A DNA stretch of 64,000 nucleotides from Lachnospira sp. UBA3790 (GTDB lineage Bacteria > Bacillota > Clostridia > Lachnospirales > Lachnospiraceae): positions 185,840 through 249,839 of the forward strand of contig DFEY01000002.1 of NCBI GenBank assembly GCA_002369135.1, read 5' to 3'. This document shows, piece after piece, positions 62,132 through 64,000 of the stretch. The position numbers were made by a program, and so were the translations under genes. Position 1 is the stretch's first letter. Each line of letters opens with the position of its first letter. A model generated the notes under the pieces. It worked only from the letters and a program-made list of their open reading frames with translations, did no database searches and was not told the DNA's origin.

Positions 62132-62440
62132 TTGGGGCATATAATTTGAGCTTTTTGCCATATTATATGCCTCTATTTTTATGGTTTATCTAATATAGAG
62201 GCATATGATTTCGACTTTTTGTTTTTTTATATGCCTCTACTTTTATGCTTTGTCTGGAATAGATGCTATAGAGGCATATGATTTTAACTTTTTGCCATAT
62301 TATATGCCTCTATTTTTATGGTTTATCTAATATAGAGGCATATGATTTCGACTTTTTGTTTTTTTATATGCCTCTACTTCCATATTTTAATAAAAATAGA
62401 GGCATATGATTTGAACCTTTTGGGTTTTCATATGCCTCTA
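62132..62440. repeat. Five tandem copies of a 44-bp palindromic element
   Basis: Each unit is TAGAGGCATAT, 22 bp, ATATGCCTCTA. Units: 62132-62175 (left arm degenerate, TTGGGGCATAT), 62196-62239, 62269-62312, 62333-62376, 62397-62440. Gaps between units are 20, 29, 20 and 20 bp. The 22-bp centres share GATTT and a CTTTTTG core. Arms alternate, so neighbours can pair within or between units. On minus the first unit met after htrA (62397-62440) is followed by TTTTTATT and could end htrA. Confidence 0.9.
62151..62379. repeat. 92-bp exact direct repeat inside the array
   Basis: Positions 62151-62242 are identical to 62288-62379, an offset of 137 bp. This shows that a two-unit block was duplicated recently and that the array can change in length by recombination or slippage. 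Confidence 0.88.
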
Positions 62441-62497
62441 TCCCATCATTTATGTGCTTTTAGATGCACAAAACTTCATTTGATAACAAATAATTTT

Positions 62498-63961
62498 CTA
62501 CCATGGAAAACTAAAGAAATCTTCTGCATCATCACTGTTTCCATAGTTCCCATTGTCATTATTATAGTTATTATTACCCTGACTTCCTTCACTTGTCTCC
62601 TTAGGCTGTTTGCCCAAAGTAACCTTAACAGTCTCGCTCTTATATCCACTATCTCTAGTTGCAATTTTCATTTTGACTGTCTCGCCAGCCTTATAATAAT
62701 CTAGTGCACTTGTCAAATCTTCCCAAGACTCAATAGTTCTGCCATCTAGTTCAGAAATAATGTCATTTTCTTCAACTCCAGCTTTGTCTGCCGCTGAGCC
62801 GTCAATAACACTATTCACTTGAACTCCTCTAGGGATTGAGTATTCTGTGCTAGTCTGCTCATCTACTGTTCTACCAGTAATTCCAAGGTAGCCCTTTGAA
62901 TCTTCATCTTGTTTTTGGCGAGTTTTCTGTTTTTCCAATTTAGATATTTCGCTCTTTACTGATGAAATTGGAATGGCAAATCCCATACCTTCAACGCTGC
63001 CTGAGGATGAGCTGTCCGAAGAATACTTAGCGACATTTATTCCTATAACTTCCCCATTTTTATTCAACAATGCTCCACCACTGTTTCCGCCGTTAATAGG
63101 CGCGTCAGTCTGAATCAATGTCATCTTTTTACTATCAATCTCAACTGTTCTATCTACCGCACTTATAACGCCAGATGTAACAGACTGTCCAAAACCTAGT
63201 GCATTACCGATTGCAATCGCACCATTTCCTACTTTAACCTGATTTGAATCACCTAAGGTAGCTTTCTTAATTCCGCTCTTAATCTTCGCAGGAATCTTAC
63301 TCATATCAACTGCAACTATAGCTACATCTAATTTATCGTTTGTACCCTTAATAGTGCCTGATACAGTTTCCTTGTTTTTCTGTCCATAAAACTGAATAGC
63401 AAGTTTATCTGCGCCTTCCACTACATGGTTATTTGTTACAATCAATAGTTCGTTATTATTCTGATCAACTATAAATCCAGAACCTGCAGACACCTGCTCT
63501 TGTTTTTGTTTGCCACTATTACCATTTCCATATCCATTGCCGAAGTAGAAATCGTAAATATCATTATTGCTGCTCTCGACAAATGTAGTACTAGTAATAG
63601 CCACTACTGATGGCATGGCATCTTCCACTACTCCAGAAACATCTGTCACAGTATAATTGCCTGCATTGTTTGATGTTTTAGTATTACCAATGTCTTGCTC
63701 TGCTGTTGTCTCTTTTTGATTGCTAAGTATTTGATTAGAGTTATCTTTCATTCTAATTAAGAAGCATCCTCCAATTGTACAAACACCTAACCCTATAACA
63801 ACGATTGCAACAATCAAAGCAATCAAAGGTCCATTACCTTTTTTCTTTGGTGGTTTATCACTACCACCTGATGAATCGTTTCCGTTGTTCACATTTTCAT
63901 ATTCTGCGTCCACGAATTCATTGTTTTCACTTTCCTTATTATCGAATTCTTCGTAATACAT
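62498..63961 (-). CDS. htrA: HtrA/DegP-type membrane serine protease
   Basis: The protein has 487 residues. A cytoplasmic acidic/Asn-rich N-terminus is followed by one membrane helix (about 45-69) and the trypsin-like domain at about 105-345, with H179 (TNNHVVEGA), D212 (KLDVAIVAVD) and S294 (GGNSGGALLN). A PDZ domain spans about 350-455. The tail is Asn/Gly/Asp-rich and ends DDAEDFFSFPW. It degrades or refolds damaged exported proteins. The start has AAGGAGGGTATT. The repeat array follows it and clpX comes next. Confidence 0.95.
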   Translation of the reverse strand: MYYEEFDNKESENNEFVDAEYENVNNGNDSSGGSDKPPKKKGNGPLIALIVAIVVIGLGVCTIGGCFLIRMKDNSNQILSNQKETTAEQDIGNTKTSNNAGNYTVTDVSGVVEDAMPSVVAITSTTFVESSNNDIYDFYFGNGYGNGNSGKQKQEQVSAGSGFIVDQNNNELLIVTNNHVVEGADKLAIQFYGQKNKETVSGTIKGTNDKLDVAIVAVDMSKIPAKIKSGIKKATLGDSNQVKVGNGAIAIGNALGFGQSVTSGVISAVDRTVEIDSKKMTLIQTDAPINGGNSGGALLNKNGEVIGINVAKYSSDSSSSGSVEGMGFAIPISSVKSEISKLEKQKTRQKQDEDSKGYLGITGRTVDEQTSTEYSIPRGVQVNSVIDGSAADKAGVEENDIISELDGRTIESWEDLTSALDYYKAGETVKMKIATRDSGYKSETVKVTLGKQPKETSEGSQGNNNYNNDNGNYGNSDDAEDFFSFPW

Positions 63962-64000
63962 AATACCCTCCTTGTTCCATGTATATTGAATCTGTTATAT

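Noticed and set aside
62132..62440. CRISPR array
   Set aside because: The repeated arms alternate in orientation, the spaces between them are themselves repeated (92 bp identical), and no cas gene is near. This is a palindromic element array.
62342..62704. Open reading frame of 120 codons on plus
   Set aside because: It overlaps the repeat array and the antisense of htrA, has no ribosome binding site and no recognisable protein features.

Overview
The window is a gene-dense, low-GC chromosomal segment of a Clostridia-type Firmicute, most like a Lachnospiraceae member. This rests on strong AGGAGG-type ribosome binding sites, a T-box in front of aspS, single-chain PurL of about 1250 residues, a class 1B dihydroorotate dehydrogenase (PyrK/PyrD), LL-diaminopimelate aminotransferase (DapL), GatCAB, PanG, and lineage-typical DUF975 and DUF4037/DUF4125 proteins. 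The species cannot be named from the sequence alone. Nearly all genes are on the minus strand; only three protein genes and one tRNA-Trp are on plus. I see no prophage, insertion sequence, rRNA or CRISPR array.

Layout. 1-5.3 kb: cell-surface proteins (a partial exported protein, a transglutaminase-like protein, a TPR membrane protein, a GH16 glucanase) and thrH. 5.3-8.1 kb: a plus-strand P-type ATPase and tRNA-Trp. 8.1-31.8 kb: a very long minus-strand gene train headed by purL. It passes through membrane glycosyltransferase-like genes, pyrC-pyrF-(GT2)-pyrK-pyrD-pyrE, two small membrane genes, an M29 peptidase and purE-purM-purN-purD, then a membrane protein and radA. From purL to purD every gap is 26 bp or less, so purine and pyrimidine synthesis look like one transcriptional unit of about 20 kb. 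31.9-37.3 kb: the pantothenate/CoA operon panG-panB-panC-panD-coaBC with a GH25 muramidase at its end, preceded by a tandem stem-loop leader that looks like the pan RNA motif. 37.4-38.6 kb: an FKBP/trigger-factor-like lipoprotein. 38.7-43.4 kb: gatC-gatA-gatB-purB. 43.5-48.7 kb: a phosphoribosyltransferase-like gene, a NYN-domain protein whose real start appears to be an ATT codon, dapL, glnA and an L,D-transpeptidase. 48.7-51.5 kb: rnhA and aspS with a full T-box leader. 51.6-64 kb: DUF975 protein, calcium-type ATPase, LRR protein, TPR-DUF4037-DUF4125 protein, proS, a ClpX variant, an inverted-repeat array and an HtrA protease.

How the parts work together. GatCAB, an AspRS with the His residue of non-discriminating enzymes, and a T-box whose best specifier reads AAC (Asn) together suggest that Asn-tRNA is made by transamidation and that aspS expression senses tRNA-Asn. 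The exported hydrolases share a lysine-rich fibronectin-III-like C-terminal module. The most unusual non-coding structures are: two hairpins 36 kb apart with nearly the same 15-16 nt loop, both at convergent gene ends; five tandem copies of a 44-bp palindromic element between htrA and clpX; and the pan leader.
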